From: JAGWAJ01 sp026707615
GTDB lineage: Bacteria; Acidobacteriota; Vicinamibacteria; Vicinamibacterales; UBA8438
NCBI GenBank assembly: GCA_965207595.1
Contig: CBDBMW010000010.1
Span: forward strand, 372,001 to 436,000
DNA length: 64,000 nt
Direction: 5' to 3'
The translations under genes were made by a program, and so were the position numbers. The first letter of the stretch is position 1. Every line of letters starts with the position of its first letter. Shown here piece by piece: positions 13,985 to 22,770 of the stretch. The notes beneath the pieces were generated by a model. That model worked only from the letters and a program-made list of their open reading frames with translations. It was not told where the DNA came from and searched no databases.

Positions 13985-15349
13985 GTGAACAAGAAGGAAC
14001 GCGCCGCCGACTGGATCGTCGCCGCCTGCCGCTGGCTGGCGAAGCGCTCGGTGCGCATGAAGCTGCTCATCGAGCTCGTGGCGACCCGCCTGTTCGTCAC
14101 CTGGCAGATGGAGCGGCGCACGGCACGGCCGCCCTTCACCACGGCCGAGCTCGCGGCCCGCACCGACGAGTTCAACCGCGCGTCCGAGCGCTACTTCGCC
14201 GAGCAGCGGGACGTGGACTTCCTGCTGGGCAAGCCCTACAGCGACACCCTCAACTTCGCGCGGCGGATGTTCGACATCGGCGTGCTCGCGCACTGGCTGC
14301 GCCTGAGCCCCGGCGAGGTCACGGCGGAGCTCGGCGCGGGGACCTGCTGGCTCTCGCACTTCCTCAACCGCTTCGGCTGCCGGACGATCGCGATCGACGT
14401 CTCGCCGACCGCCCTCGGGATGGGTCGCGAGCTCTTCGAGCGGGATCCGCTGACCAACTGGGACCTGAAGCCCGAGTTCCTGCTCTACGACGGGCACCGG
14501 ATCCCGCTGCCGGACGCCCACGTGGACAAGATCGTGATCTACGACGCGTTCCACCACATCCCCAACCAGGCCGAGATCCTGCGCGAGTTGGCCCGCGTGC
14601 TGAAGGGGGGCGGCGTGGTCGCGATGTGCGAGCCGGGCTCCGGGCACGGGGGCGCGGAGACGAGCCGGCACGAGGCCGACGAGTGGGGCGTGCTGGAGAA
14701 CGAGTTCGTCACCGAGGAGCTGGAGCGGCTCGCGCTGGCGAGCGGCTTCGACGGCGTTCGTGTCGTCCCGCTCGCCCTCCCGCCGTCCATCGAGATCGCG
14801 CCCTCCGCCTTCCGGCAGTTCCTGCTCGGCTACGGGCTGCGCCACTACTGGAGCCTCTGGTGCCAGGCGCTGCAGAGCATCTCCTACGTGGTCCTCTACA
14901 AGGGAGACTACGTCCCCACCACGAGGCGGCCGCAGTCGGCGCGGGCGCGGATCGAGATCGAGCCGGACCGGCTGACCCTGGCGGCAGGCGAGCGGATGAC
15001 GCTTCCGGTGCGCATCCACAACACGGGCGACACGCGCTGGCTGACCGAGGTACCGAACACCGCGGGGTGGACCCGCCTCGGCGCGCACCTCCACGCGGCG
15101 GCGCCGGGCGCCCCGGCCATCGACTACGACTGGTACCGCGGGGTGCTGCCGCACGACGTGCGGCCCGGCGAGAGCGTGACGGTCGACGTCGAGCTGCCGC
15201 CGATCGAGCACGCGGGCGACTACCGCGCGGTGTTCGACGTGGTCGCCGAAGGCGTGCTCTGGTTCGCGCAGCGGAATTCGCCGACGGCGGAACTGTGCAT
15301 CGAGGTACGGCGGGGACCGGCCGGGGCGGAAACCTCCGGCGACGCGTGA
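13985..15349 (+). CDS. SAM-dependent methyltransferase with C-terminal Ig-like domain
   Basis: A protein of about 454 residues in two parts. The N-terminal 300 residues form a class I methyltransferase: VTAELGAGTCWLS is the SAM-binding glycine loop, TIAIDVS the acidic residue, and LRELARVLKGGGVVAMCEPG the late strands. The last 115 residues (from about IEIEPDRLTLAAGERM) resemble an Ig-like sandwich of the NBR1/CARDB sort (VRIHNTGDTRW, VRPGESVTVDVELPP, GDYRAVFDVVAEG). Related fusions act in surface glycan or lipid methylation, but the substrate here is unknown. GTG 13985 starts 20 bp after the channel stop; an ATG at 13922 would overlap the channel, and ATG 14056 is also possible. Confidence 0.78.
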   Translation: MNKKERAADWIVAACRWLAKRSVRMKLLIELVATRLFVTWQMERRTARPPFTTAELAARTDEFNRASERYFAEQRDVDFLLGKPYSDTLNFARRMFDIGVLAHWLRLSPGEVTAELGAGTCWLSHFLNRFGCRTIAIDVSPTALGMGRELFERDPLTNWDLKPEFLLYDGHRIPLPDAHVDKIVIYDAFHHIPNQAEILRELARVLKGGGVVAMCEPGSGHGGAETSRHEADEWGVLENEFVTEELERLALASGFDGVRVVPLALPPSIEIAPSAFRQFLLGYGLRHYWSLWCQALQSISYVVLYKGDYVPTTRRPQSARARIEIEPDRLTLAAGERMTLPVRIHNTGDTRWLTEVPNTAGWTRLGAHLHAAAPGAPAIDYDWYRGVLPHDVRPGESVTVDVELPPIEHAGDYRAVFDVVAEGVLWFAQRNSPTAELCIEVRRGPAGAETSGDA

Positions 15350-15377
15350 CGGGGGCGCTGCCGGCCTCCCCGCCGGT

Positions 15378-17768
15378 CTACCCCTCGGGAACGATTTCGG
15401 AGACGTCGGCGAGCTGCAGGACCAGCTGCTCCACCCTCTTCATCAGGCGAAGGCGGGCGTGGCGCACCGTCGGGTCGTCGGCCATGACCAGGACCTCGGT
15501 GAAGAACCGATCGACCGCAGGACCTATCTTCGCAGCCTCCGCAAACGCCTCGCGGAATCCGGTGCCCCGCTGGACGGCCTGGTCAACGAGCGGGCTGCGC
15601 CGATCGAGCTCCGCCAGCAGCGCGCGTTCGGCCGGCTCCTTGAGCAGATCCTCCAACGGGGTCTCGGACTCTTCGGCGTTCGCGAACTCGCGAGCGATGT
15701 TCTTGACGCGCTTGAAGAGCGTCGCAAGGATGCGGAAGTCCGGACTGTCGGTAAGCTCGGGCAGCACCTCCAGCTTCCGGCGGGCGTCGAGCGGGCAGAC
15801 GTCGTCGGGCCACTGGTGGGTAACCGCGCGCACGTTGCGCACATCGAAACCGCGAGCTTCCAACAGGTAGCGAAGCCGCTCCAGGAGGAATTTCGCTGGC
15901 CGCAGTTTCAAGGCGTAGCCCGGCCACCCGGCGGCGGCCGTGAGCTGACGCACCTCCGACCGGTGCTCTTCGAGCAGATCCCGCACGCGCGGCTCACCCA
16001 TTCCCGTATCGTCCGCGATTCCCTTGACGGAACGACAATCCCTCCACTTCCGGCCAAGCCGATCGAGCGCCCAGTACACGCTTGACCACTCGTCGCTCAC
16101 ATGCGCGCCGCGGGCCGGCTCGAACACCTGCCCGATCCGCACGCGCGCCCGGAGACCCGTGAGCTCGGGCAGGTCGATCAGGATCCGCATCAGACCCTGC
16201 GCCTGCCTGCGGATACCCAGGGGATCCCGGGAGCCGGTCGGCTTCTCGCCAGCGCCGAACAGGCCGGCCACGGCGTCGGCCTTGTCGGCCAACGACACGG
16301 CTGCCCACGTGATCGCCGCCTCACCCAGGTCGCTCTTCGCCGGCGGATCGTCCGCGCCAACGCCGACCGGAAGATAGTGGTGATAGATCGCCTTCCAGAC
16401 AGCCTCGGTCTCACCCTGCTCGCGCGCATAGACGCCGCCCATCACGCCCTGCAGCTCCGGGAACTCCCCCACCATGTCGGTGGCCAGGTCGGTCTTGGCC
16501 AGCTCCGCGGCCCGTCGAGCGCTCGCGGCCGCTTCCGGGCACCCGAGCACGTCACGTGCGATGCGATCCGCGAGGTCCGCCGTCCGCTCCGACTTGGCCC
16601 GGAAGCTGCCGAGCCGCTTGTGGAAGAGCAGGGTGTCGAGCCGGTCGAGCCGGTCCTCGAGCGGCTGCGCTCGATCCGCGTCCCAGAAGAAGCGCGCGTC
16701 GCGCAGTCGGGCCACGAGGACGCGCTCCGCGTTCCGGGCGATTCGCGCCCTGCGGGCCGCGTCGTCGCCCGGGGTGTTGGTCACCGCAAGAAAGTGGGCC
16801 GACAGCCGGCCCCGCGTATCGACGACGGGGAAATAGTGCTGGTGGTGCACCATCGTCGTCGACAGCACCTCATCCGGCAGCGCGAGAAAGTCGCGCGGGA
16901 ACGTCCCCGTCACCACGGCCGGGTGCTCGACGAGATCGGGCACCTCTCCGAGAAGGGACGCCTGCTGGTCGAGTGACGCCAACCGCCCGCCGACGGCTGC
17001 AGCAGCACCCTCGAGCTCGCTCGTGACGCGGTCGCGTCGTTCCGCGCGCTCAATCAGCACATAGGCGCCCGCCAGGCGTTCACGGTAGTCGGCGAACGAC
17101 GTCACTTCGAGCGGCCGTCCGGGCGCTCCCGCCTCGGCGAAGAAACGGTGCCCGTAGGTGACGTTGCCGGAACGGACCGGCGCCACGCCGGACGCCGCGG
17201 CGCCCGGCGTCCTGCCGATGGTGAACGGCACGACCCCGCCCGCGAACAGGAACAGCAGCCAGCGGACGGGCCGGCCGAAGAGGAATTCGCCGCGCCCGTC
17301 GTCGAGCATGGCGTCCCAGCGCATGGCCTTCGGGAACGCGAGGTCGCGCAGGGTGGCGGAGAGGACGCCGCCGAGCATCGACGGGGTGGCCCGGCCGGGC
17401 TGCCGGCGATGGCAGGCGAGGTACTCGCCCTTCGGTGTCTCGAGGCGGTCGAGGGCCGAGACGTCGACGCCCTGCTTGCGGGCGAACCCGAGCGCGGCCC
17501 GCGTGGGCTCCCCCTGTGCGTCGAAGGCGGCGCGCACCGGAGGGCCGGTGACGGTCTCCTGCAGATCGGCCTGCCGGTCCGCCAACTCCGCCACCGTCGC
17601 CACCAGCCGCCGGGGTCCGACGAAGGCGCGAACCGGGGTGCGCGCCGCGATCCGCGCTTCCGCCAGGCGAACCGCCAACCGCTCGGCGAGCTGCGCCTCG
17701 AGGCCGGGGATCCAGCTCGCCGGCATCTCCTCGCAGCCGACCTCGACCAGCAGCTCGCGATTCGCCAT
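15378..17768 (-). CDS. glyS: Glycine--tRNA ligase beta subunit
   Basis: The 796-residue tRNA-binding subunit of the heterotetrameric glycyl-tRNA synthetase. It opens with RELLVEVGCEEMPASW and contains VGPRRLVATV, TGPPVRAAFD, MRWDAMLDDGRGEFLFGRPVRW (start of the block) and HHQHYFPVVD, all typical of GlyS, with the HD-like and anticodon-binding parts behind. It is longer than the E. coli protein (689 residues). It starts 2 bp after the glyQ stop, so translation is probably coupled. Confidence 0.95.
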   Translation of the reverse strand: MANRELLVEVGCEEMPASWIPGLEAQLAERLAVRLAEARIAARTPVRAFVGPRRLVATVAELADRQADLQETVTGPPVRAAFDAQGEPTRAALGFARKQGVDVSALDRLETPKGEYLACHRRQPGRATPSMLGGVLSATLRDLAFPKAMRWDAMLDDGRGEFLFGRPVRWLLFLFAGGVVPFTIGRTPGAAASGVAPVRSGNVTYGHRFFAEAGAPGRPLEVTSFADYRERLAGAYVLIERAERRDRVTSELEGAAAAVGGRLASLDQQASLLGEVPDLVEHPAVVTGTFPRDFLALPDEVLSTTMVHHQHYFPVVDTRGRLSAHFLAVTNTPGDDAARRARIARNAERVLVARLRDARFFWDADRAQPLEDRLDRLDTLLFHKRLGSFRAKSERTADLADRIARDVLGCPEAAASARRAAELAKTDLATDMVGEFPELQGVMGGVYAREQGETEAVWKAIYHHYLPVGVGADDPPAKSDLGEAAITWAAVSLADKADAVAGLFGAGEKPTGSRDPLGIRRQAQGLMRILIDLPELTGLRARVRIGQVFEPARGAHVSDEWSSVYWALDRLGRKWRDCRSVKGIADDTGMGEPRVRDLLEEHRSEVRQLTAAAGWPGYALKLRPAKFLLERLRYLLEARGFDVRNVRAVTHQWPDDVCPLDARRKLEVLPELTDSPDFRILATLFKRVKNIAREFANAEESETPLEDLLKEPAERALLAELDRRSPLVDQAVQRGTGFREAFAEAAKIGPAVDRFFTEVLVMADDPTVRHARLRLMKRVEQLVLQLADVSEIVPEG

Positions 17769-17770
17769 GC

Positions 17771-18721
17771 TCACGCGCCGCCGGCCTGTGCCGCCGCCGT
17801 CCGCTCCGACGCCGGATCGCCGGCCCGCCCGTCCACCGGCGCGCCCGCGCCCGCCGCGTGGTCCCGCTCCCAGGCGACGTGCGCATCGGCGATGGCCACC
17901 GCCAGCTTCCGCACGCGGAGGATGTAGGCCGCGCGCTCCGTGACGCCGATGCTGCCGCTCGCATCGAGCAGGTTGAAGGCGTGCGAGCACTTGAGGCAGT
18001 GGTCGAGCGCGGGCAGGGTCAAGCCGGAGTCGAGCAGCCGCTCGGCCAGCTCGTAGTAGCGGTCGAAGAGGTCGCGGTGCGACCGGCCGTACTCTCCGGC
18101 CGGGAGGTCGACCTCGCCGAAGGCGTACTTCGACTGCTCGACCTCCTCCCGGTGCCGCACTTCGCCGTAGGAAACGCCGGGCGCCCACAGGAGGTCGTAG
18201 ACGTTGTCCACTCCCTGCAGGTGCATGGCGATGCGCTCGAGCCCGTACGTCAGCTCGACCGAGATCGGCGCGAGGTCGATGCCCCCCGCCTGCTGGAAGT
18301 AGGTGAACTGCGTGATCTCGAGCCCGTCGAGCAGCACCTGCCAGCCGATGCCCCACGCGCCGAGGGTCGGCGACTCCCAGTTGTCCTCCTCGAAGCGGAC
18401 GTCGTGGCGGGTGGGATCGATGCCGCAGGCCTCGAGACTGTCGAGGTAGATCCGCTGCGCGCCGTCGGGCGACGGCTTCAGGATGACCTGGAACTGGTGG
18501 TGCTTGAAGAGCCGGTTCGGGTTCTCGCCGAAGCGGCCGTCGGCCGGCCGCCGCGACGGCTGCACGTACGCCACGTTCCAGTGGCGGGGGCCGAGCACCC
18601 GGAGGAACGTCTCCGGGTGCATCGTCCCCGCCCCCACCTCGACGTCGAGCGGCTGCTGCAGCAGGCAGCCGCGCTCCGACCAGAAGCGCGAAAGCGACAG
18701 GATGAGGTCCTGCAGCGTCAT
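17771..18721 (-). CDS. glyQ: Glycine--tRNA ligase alpha subunit
   Basis: The 316-residue catalytic subunit that activates glycine and charges tRNA-Gly. It has the canonical start LQDLILSLSRFW, then GCLLQQPLDVEVGAGTMHPE and class II synthetase segments FEEDNWESPTLGAWGIGWQV and ITQFTYFQQAGG. Length is slightly above the usual 290-305 owing to an Ala/Gly-rich C-terminal tail. Order glyQ-glyS is standard. It starts 20 bp after the stop of an upstream secreted-protein gene. Confidence 0.96.
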   Translation of the reverse strand: MTLQDLILSLSRFWSERGCLLQQPLDVEVGAGTMHPETFLRVLGPRHWNVAYVQPSRRPADGRFGENPNRLFKHHQFQVILKPSPDGAQRIYLDSLEACGIDPTRHDVRFEEDNWESPTLGAWGIGWQVLLDGLEITQFTYFQQAGGIDLAPISVELTYGLERIAMHLQGVDNVYDLLWAPGVSYGEVRHREEVEQSKYAFGEVDLPAGEYGRSHRDLFDRYYELAERLLDSGLTLPALDHCLKCSHAFNLLDASGSIGVTERAAYILRVRKLAVAIADAHVAWERDHAAGAGAPVDGRAGDPASERTAAAQAGGA

Positions 18722-18740
18722 GGTCAGAGGGCGAACGTCC

Positions 18741-19775
18741 TCACTGCTCGTCGGTCGCCCGCTCCTCGGCGCGCGCCCCGGCCAGGATGTTGAACAGCCC
18801 GTAGTTCCCTTCGTGGCACGCGTACTCGAAGATGCCGTCGCCGGCTTTCATCGGCAGCGCCGCCGTGAAGGGCCGCGTGAAGTGGGCGGGGTCGTTGACG
18901 GTGAACTCGTAGAGCAGGGTGTCGTCCGCCGTCCGGCTGAACCGCTCGGTCAGGTGCAGCGTCGTCCCGGAGCCGATGGCGGTCCACACCGACGGGTTGA
19001 AGCTGGCCGTCCAGTCGGTGAAGTTGGTCGACTCCACCACCAGGGTGTCCCCGTCCCAGTAGCCCCGCGAGTCGCCCATCCACTGGCGGACGCCCTCCGG
19101 CAGGTGGGCGCGGCCGTCGAGAGGGACGATGCGCGCGTCGTGCACCATCTCGTTGAGGATGACGAATTGGTCGGACGTCTGGAAGATCTGGATGTTCTGG
19201 TTGTAGCCGACCGGCACGATGGGCGGACCGGAGTTGAATCCCAGGATGCAGCGCTCCGCGAGCCCGCGGTCCTCGTAGCTGTCGGTGCCTATCCCCGCCG
19301 CCCGGGCGCGCACGGGCCGCTCGCCGGGCAGGTCCTCGCCGAGCGAGAGGACCGTCAGCTCGACGCCCGGCTGGAGCTCCGGAAGGCGTCCGTCGGGCGG
19401 ATCGACGATGAGCGACGTCCGCTGGTCCTCCACGACCCGCGCGCCCTGGTCGACCCAGAAGGAGTTGTAGGCGCCGACGTCGCCCCCGACCGGGAGGGTT
19501 TCCCTGCCCACCTCGATCGGCGCGTTCGACTGCTGGTCGCGCGCCAGGGCCGCCGACTCCTGCTCCGCCCGCTCCTCGTCGGTCAGGAACGCCTGGTCGG
19601 CCAGGTTCGCCGGCCGCTCGAGCGGCGTCAGCGTACGGTAGTCCCATACCCCCTGCAGGTCCGGCTTCCCATCGGGGAGCCGCGGCGGGTCGTAGGGGGC
19701 CTGCGCACCGGCCGATGCGGCGAATGCACTGATCGCCAGCGTGACGAACACCGCGACGAAGCCTCGTGCTCTCAT
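18741..19775 (-). CDS. Secreted protein of unknown function
   Basis: A 344-residue protein with a clear signal peptide (MRARGFVAVFVTLAISAFAASAGAQ) and the opening DPPRLPDGKPDLQGVWD. Further recognisable blocks are GYWDGDTLVVESTNF, LHLTERFSR and, near the end, YACHEGNYGLFNIL. Proteins with this combination are abundant as paralogues in Acidobacteriota; I know of no assigned reaction, so none is given. GGAGGAAGG sits just before ATG 19775. It may be cotranscribed with glyQ. Confidence 0.75.
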   Translation of the reverse strand: MRARGFVAVFVTLAISAFAASAGAQAPYDPPRLPDGKPDLQGVWDYRTLTPLERPANLADQAFLTDEERAEQESAALARDQQSNAPIEVGRETLPVGGDVGAYNSFWVDQGARVVEDQRTSLIVDPPDGRLPELQPGVELTVLSLGEDLPGERPVRARAAGIGTDSYEDRGLAERCILGFNSGPPIVPVGYNQNIQIFQTSDQFVILNEMVHDARIVPLDGRAHLPEGVRQWMGDSRGYWDGDTLVVESTNFTDWTASFNPSVWTAIGSGTTLHLTERFSRTADDTLLYEFTVNDPAHFTRPFTAALPMKAGDGIFEYACHEGNYGLFNILAGARAEERATDEQ

Positions 19776-19870
19776 TGCCTTCCTCCCTGTTCGCTCCAGC
19801 GCTTCCCTGCCCGGGTGCGACATCTCCTGGCGGCCGGCGCCGGTCCCGAGCCTCCGCAAGAGGACCGGCG

Positions 19871-19919
19871 GGGATCCCCGCGCGGGGATCCCGCGGGCCG
19901 ATCCCCGCGCGCGGATCCC
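19871..19919. repeat. Palindromic GATCCCCGCG repeats
   Basis: 19871-19892 is a perfect 22-bp palindrome centred on GCGC (half-site GGGATCCCCGC). It is followed at 19900-19919 by a second, imperfect palindrome made of the same words. It lies between divergent start codons (19775 and 19941), so it could be a double operator or a REP-like element. Confidence 0.6.
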
Positions 19920-19926
19920 TGCATTG

Positions 19927-19932
19927 TACAAT
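19927..19932 (+). promoter_or_regulatory. -10 box placed for leaderless transcription
   Basis: TACAAT ends 8 nt before GTG 19941 and there is no ribosome-binding site between them. Transcription would start at or next to the start codon. The same spacing recurs before other genes in this window. Confidence 0.45.
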
Positions 19933-19940
19933 CGGCGGCC

Positions 19941-20294
19941 GTGGCGAGCATTCGCGCCGGTGCCGATCTCTTCACGGTCGTCGTTCGCGTCCGGACGCCT
20001 GCGGCTGACGACCGGACGCAGGTGCTCGACATCTGCCGCGCGACGCAGCACATCTTCGCCCGCCAGCCCGGCTTCGTCTCGTCCTCCCTGCACCTGAGCG
20101 AAGACGGCGACGAGATCGTGAGCTACCTGCAGTGGCGGACCCGAGCGGACCACGAGGCGTGCCTCCGCAGCCCTGACTTCGGCACACCCGACGGGCGCCG
20201 GCTGATGCAGATGGTCGAGGAAGGCCGCGTGGAGATGGACGTCCGCTCTTACGCCGTCGACCAGGTGATCGATGCCCCCGACGGGGGGCGGTGA
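19941..20294 (+). CDS. Antibiotic-biosynthesis-monooxygenase-like (ABM fold) protein
   Basis: A 117-residue protein resembling the dimeric alpha-beta barrel (ABM) family: FTVVVRVRTPAADDRTQVLD, a mid-region Q-PGFVSSSLHLSEDGDEIVSY and WRTRADHEACLRSP. Members include quinol monooxygenases, heme-degrading enzymes and many uncharacterised proteins, so only the fold is supported. Start GTG 19941 follows a -10 box by 8 nt. It converges on the small gene at 20324-20491. Confidence 0.65.
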   Translation: MASIRAGADLFTVVVRVRTPAADDRTQVLDICRATQHIFARQPGFVSSSLHLSEDGDEIVSYLQWRTRADHEACLRSPDFGTPDGRRLMQMVEEGRVEMDVRSYAVDQVIDAPDGGR

Positions 20295-20323
20295 ATCCGG
20301 TCGACGACAGCGCTCACCGCTCG

Positions 20324-20491
20324 TCAGCGGTGCAGGCCGGGAGCGCTGAGGTGCGCGGTCAAATTGCGGCTGACCTCGTCGACGCGGCCCTTCAGCACGC
20401 TGAACTGATGGGCATTCCATAGGCTCGCGGCCGCAGCCACCATACCCGCGACCGCGCCGATCACCGCCGCCACCGCCGTTAGCACGTCCAT
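20324..20491 (-). CDS. Small single-pass membrane protein (55 residues)
   Basis: This short frame starts MDVLTAVAAVIGAVAGMVAA, a hydrophobic helix of about 25 residues, followed by a charged amphipathic tail (LKGRVDEVSRNLTAHL). AGAGGATC precedes the ATG. It lies 62 bp downstream of the MCE protein gene on the same strand, so it may belong to that transport operon. No family is recognised. Two other small helix-plus-coil proteins (53387-53620 and 56884-57090) are similar in design. Confidence 0.55.
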   Translation of the reverse strand: MDVLTAVAAVIGAVAGMVAAAASLWNAHQFSVLKGRVDEVSRNLTAHLSAPGLHR

Positions 20492-20553
20492 CTGCTGATC
20501 CTCTCATGCCACCCGCGGTCGTGGGAAGCACGGGAGCTTCCACGGACTCCCTC

Positions 20554-21909
20554 TCACTGCTCTGCCGTGGTACCGGCGAGGCGCTCCGTCTCCACGAACA
20601 GCGTCAGCGCAACGCCGTCCCATCGGCCGTCACGCGACGGGCTGTCCGGCGCCTCGGCGCCGAGCGGCATCGTGGCGGTGGCTCCGGCGGGGCGCCCGAA
20701 CGTGCGCGCGACGTGGTCGTGGACCAGATCGGCCCGCCGGCGGGCGTCGTTCATTCGCGGACCCTCCTCGCCTCGCGTGGAGTAGCCCTCCACGACGAGT
20801 GGGCTGTTGCGGGGGTACTGGAGGAGCTCGCCCATCGCTTCGTCGATGCGCCGGTCGGCATCGGCCGTGAGCGTCAGCGATCCCTCCGCACCGTCCCCGC
20901 CTTCCTCGAACAGCCGGTCCGCCGCCAGCCAGACGCGGAGCACGGTGTAGCGCTCGTCGGCCTCGAGCGCGCGGTACTCGTCCCGCGTCAGCTCGTCGAG
21001 GTTGTAGAAGCCGCGCTCGGCGAAGAAGCCGCGGAACAGCCAGTTCCGCTTCAGCGCCTCGGTGTTGTCGGCCATGTCCGCCATCACCTCGCGCGCGTGG
21101 CGCATCGCACTCCGGGCGTCGTCGAGCAGACGATCGGTGACGCTTCCCGGACCGCTGAAGCGGACGACGGCCCGCTCGACCTCCTGGGCGCTCCCCCGCA
21201 CGGCGCCCATTGCCGCCTCGGTCTCGCGCAGCACGTCCTCGACCGCGTCCTGACCCGAGGCGACCGCGCTCATGACCGTGCGCACGTCGGCCACCAGCCC
21301 GCGCGATTCGGCGACCAGCTCGGCGCTGGCCTCGCTCATCCTCCGCACCCCGGTCCCGACCTCGGCGAGGAGGCGGTTCGTGGCCGTCACGGTGTCGCCC
21401 AGCTCGCCGAACGTCGCCGACAGCTCCGCCCGCATCCGCGTCATCTCGTCGGCGGCGATCCGGAACGTCTGCCGACCCTCGACGATGAGGTCCGACATCT
21501 CGACCGCGTCGACCCCGGCCAGCGAACCGCCGTCCGCCACGAGCGGCGCCGACCCGGTGCCCGCCCGGAGCTGGATGTACGCCGAGCCGAGCAACCCGTC
21601 GGAGAGGATGGCAGCCTCGGAGTCGGCCCGGACCAGCGCGTGCAGGTCTTCCCGGACGCGCATGCGGACCACGAAGCGCCCCCCCGGCTCGCCGGGGATC
21701 GCGATACCGATCACCTCCCCCGCGGGAAGCCCGGAGAGGCGGACCGAGGTGCCGATCTCGACGCCGGCCACGTTTCCGAAGTCGGCCTCCACCTCGAACT
21801 GCTCGCTGAACAGCAGGCGGCGATCGCCGATCAGGAAGAGCCCGACCGCGAACAGCAGCAGCCCCCCGATCACGAACGCGCCGACGATCGCCAGACGTGG
21901 AGACCCCAT
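20554..21909 (-). CDS. MCE/MlaD-family substrate-binding protein with OmpA-like tail
   Basis: A 451-residue periplasmic component of a lipid ABC transporter. One N-terminal membrane helix (residues about 8-28, AFVIGGLLLFAVGLFLIGD) is followed by an MCE domain (about 38-115, with VRLSGLPAGEVIGI and LLGSAYIQL), then long helices, and finally an OmpA-like peptidoglycan-binding-type domain (VVEGYSTRGEEGPRMNDARR). MCE domains form hexameric tunnels for phospholipid between the two membranes. The OmpA-like tail is unusual and may anchor the tunnel to the wall or outer membrane. GGGAGG precedes ATG 21909. It follows mlaF after 111 bp containing two hairpins. Confidence 0.85.
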   Translation of the reverse strand: MGSPRLAIVGAFVIGGLLLFAVGLFLIGDRRLLFSEQFEVEADFGNVAGVEIGTSVRLSGLPAGEVIGIAIPGEPGGRFVVRMRVREDLHALVRADSEAAILSDGLLGSAYIQLRAGTGSAPLVADGGSLAGVDAVEMSDLIVEGRQTFRIAADEMTRMRAELSATFGELGDTVTATNRLLAEVGTGVRRMSEASAELVAESRGLVADVRTVMSAVASGQDAVEDVLRETEAAMGAVRGSAQEVERAVVRFSGPGSVTDRLLDDARSAMRHAREVMADMADNTEALKRNWLFRGFFAERGFYNLDELTRDEYRALEADERYTVLRVWLAADRLFEEGGDGAEGSLTLTADADRRIDEAMGELLQYPRNSPLVVEGYSTRGEEGPRMNDARRRADLVHDHVARTFGRPAGATATMPLGAEAPDSPSRDGRWDGVALTLFVETERLAGTTAEQ

Positions 21910-21926
21910 CTCATCCTCCCTGCTCG

Positions 21927-21969
21927 CGCGACCTTGCGGTCGCGTTGGGAGTCTGCGCGGGCAGACTCC
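21927..21969. repeat. Two adjacent hairpins between mlaF and mlaD
   Basis: 21927-21944 pairs CGCGACC with GGTCGCG around TTGC. 21948-21969 pairs GGAGTCTGC with GCAGACTCC around GCGG. There is no T-run, so they look like RNA-processing or stability elements rather than strong terminators. The second shares sequence with the IS1182 end and with 45320-45354. Confidence 0.6.
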
Positions 21970-22020
21970 TTGCTCTCCGCTGCTTCCCGCGCTACGCCAG
22001 CGGCCGGGCTGCGGCGAGCC

Positions 22021-22770
22021 TCATCCGCCCGCCTCCGACTGCATGAACCGGCGCACCAGCGCGTGCTCGCTCCGCTCCAGCTCCGCCGCCGAGCCGCGGG
22101 CGAGAACCCGGCCCTCGTGAAGGAACAGCATCGCATCGGCGAGGCGCCGCGCGCTCGGCATGTTGTGGGTGACGACGATCAGCGTCGTGCCGCGCTCCTG
22201 CCGGGTGCCGGCGAGCAGGTCGTCGATCTCCCCGGACGTCACCGGGTCGAGGCCGGCGCTCGGCTCGTCGACGAGCAGGATGGCCGGGTCGAGGGCCATC
22301 GCGCGGGCGAGGCCGGCCCGCTTGCGCATCCCGCCGCTGAGCGAGCCCGGCATCGATTCGGCCGCCCGGGCCAGCCCGACCGCGGCCAGCTTGTCCCGCG
22401 CGCGCGTGCGTATCTCGGCGTCGGAGAGCGTCGTGTGCCGGCGCAGCGGGAAGGCCACGTTCTCCGCGACCGTGATCGAGTCGAACAGGGCGGCGTTCTG
22501 GAAGAGGAAGCCGATCCGCTGCCGCACCGCGGCCAGCCCGGCCGGAGGAAGGGCCGTGATCTCGTCCTCGTCGACGAACACGCGGCCGGCATCCGGCTGC
22601 AGCAGGCCGACGATGTGCCGCAGCATCACGCTCTTGCCGGTGCCGCTCCGGCCGAGCACGACCGTCGCGCGCCCGCGCGGTATGTGGAGCGTGACGTCGT
22701 CCAGGACGCGGAGCGCGCCGAATGCCTTCGACACCCGCTCGAGCCGGATGGCAGCCCGCGGCTCGCTCAC
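22021..22770 (-). CDS. ABC transporter ATP-binding protein, MlaF-like
   Basis: A 249-residue ATPase that powers the MCE lipid transporter. Walker A is GRSGTGKS, the signature is LSGGMRKRAGLARA (the Mla/MCE variant LSGGM-KR), Walker B ILLVDEPSAGLDP, and the switch histidine is in VVTHNM. GTG 22770 overlaps the mlaE stop by 4 bp, so the pair is translationally coupled. The mlaE-mlaF-mlaD order is typical. Confidence 0.93.
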   Translation of the reverse strand: MSEPRAAIRLERVSKAFGALRVLDDVTLHIPRGRATVVLGRSGTGKSVMLRHIVGLLQPDAGRVFVDEDEITALPPAGLAAVRQRIGFLFQNAALFDSITVAENVAFPLRRHTTLSDAEIRTRARDKLAAVGLARAAESMPGSLSGGMRKRAGLARAMALDPAILLVDEPSAGLDPVTSGEIDDLLAGTRQERGTTLIVVTHNMPSARRLADAMLFLHEGRVLARGSAAELERSEHALVRRFMQSEAGG

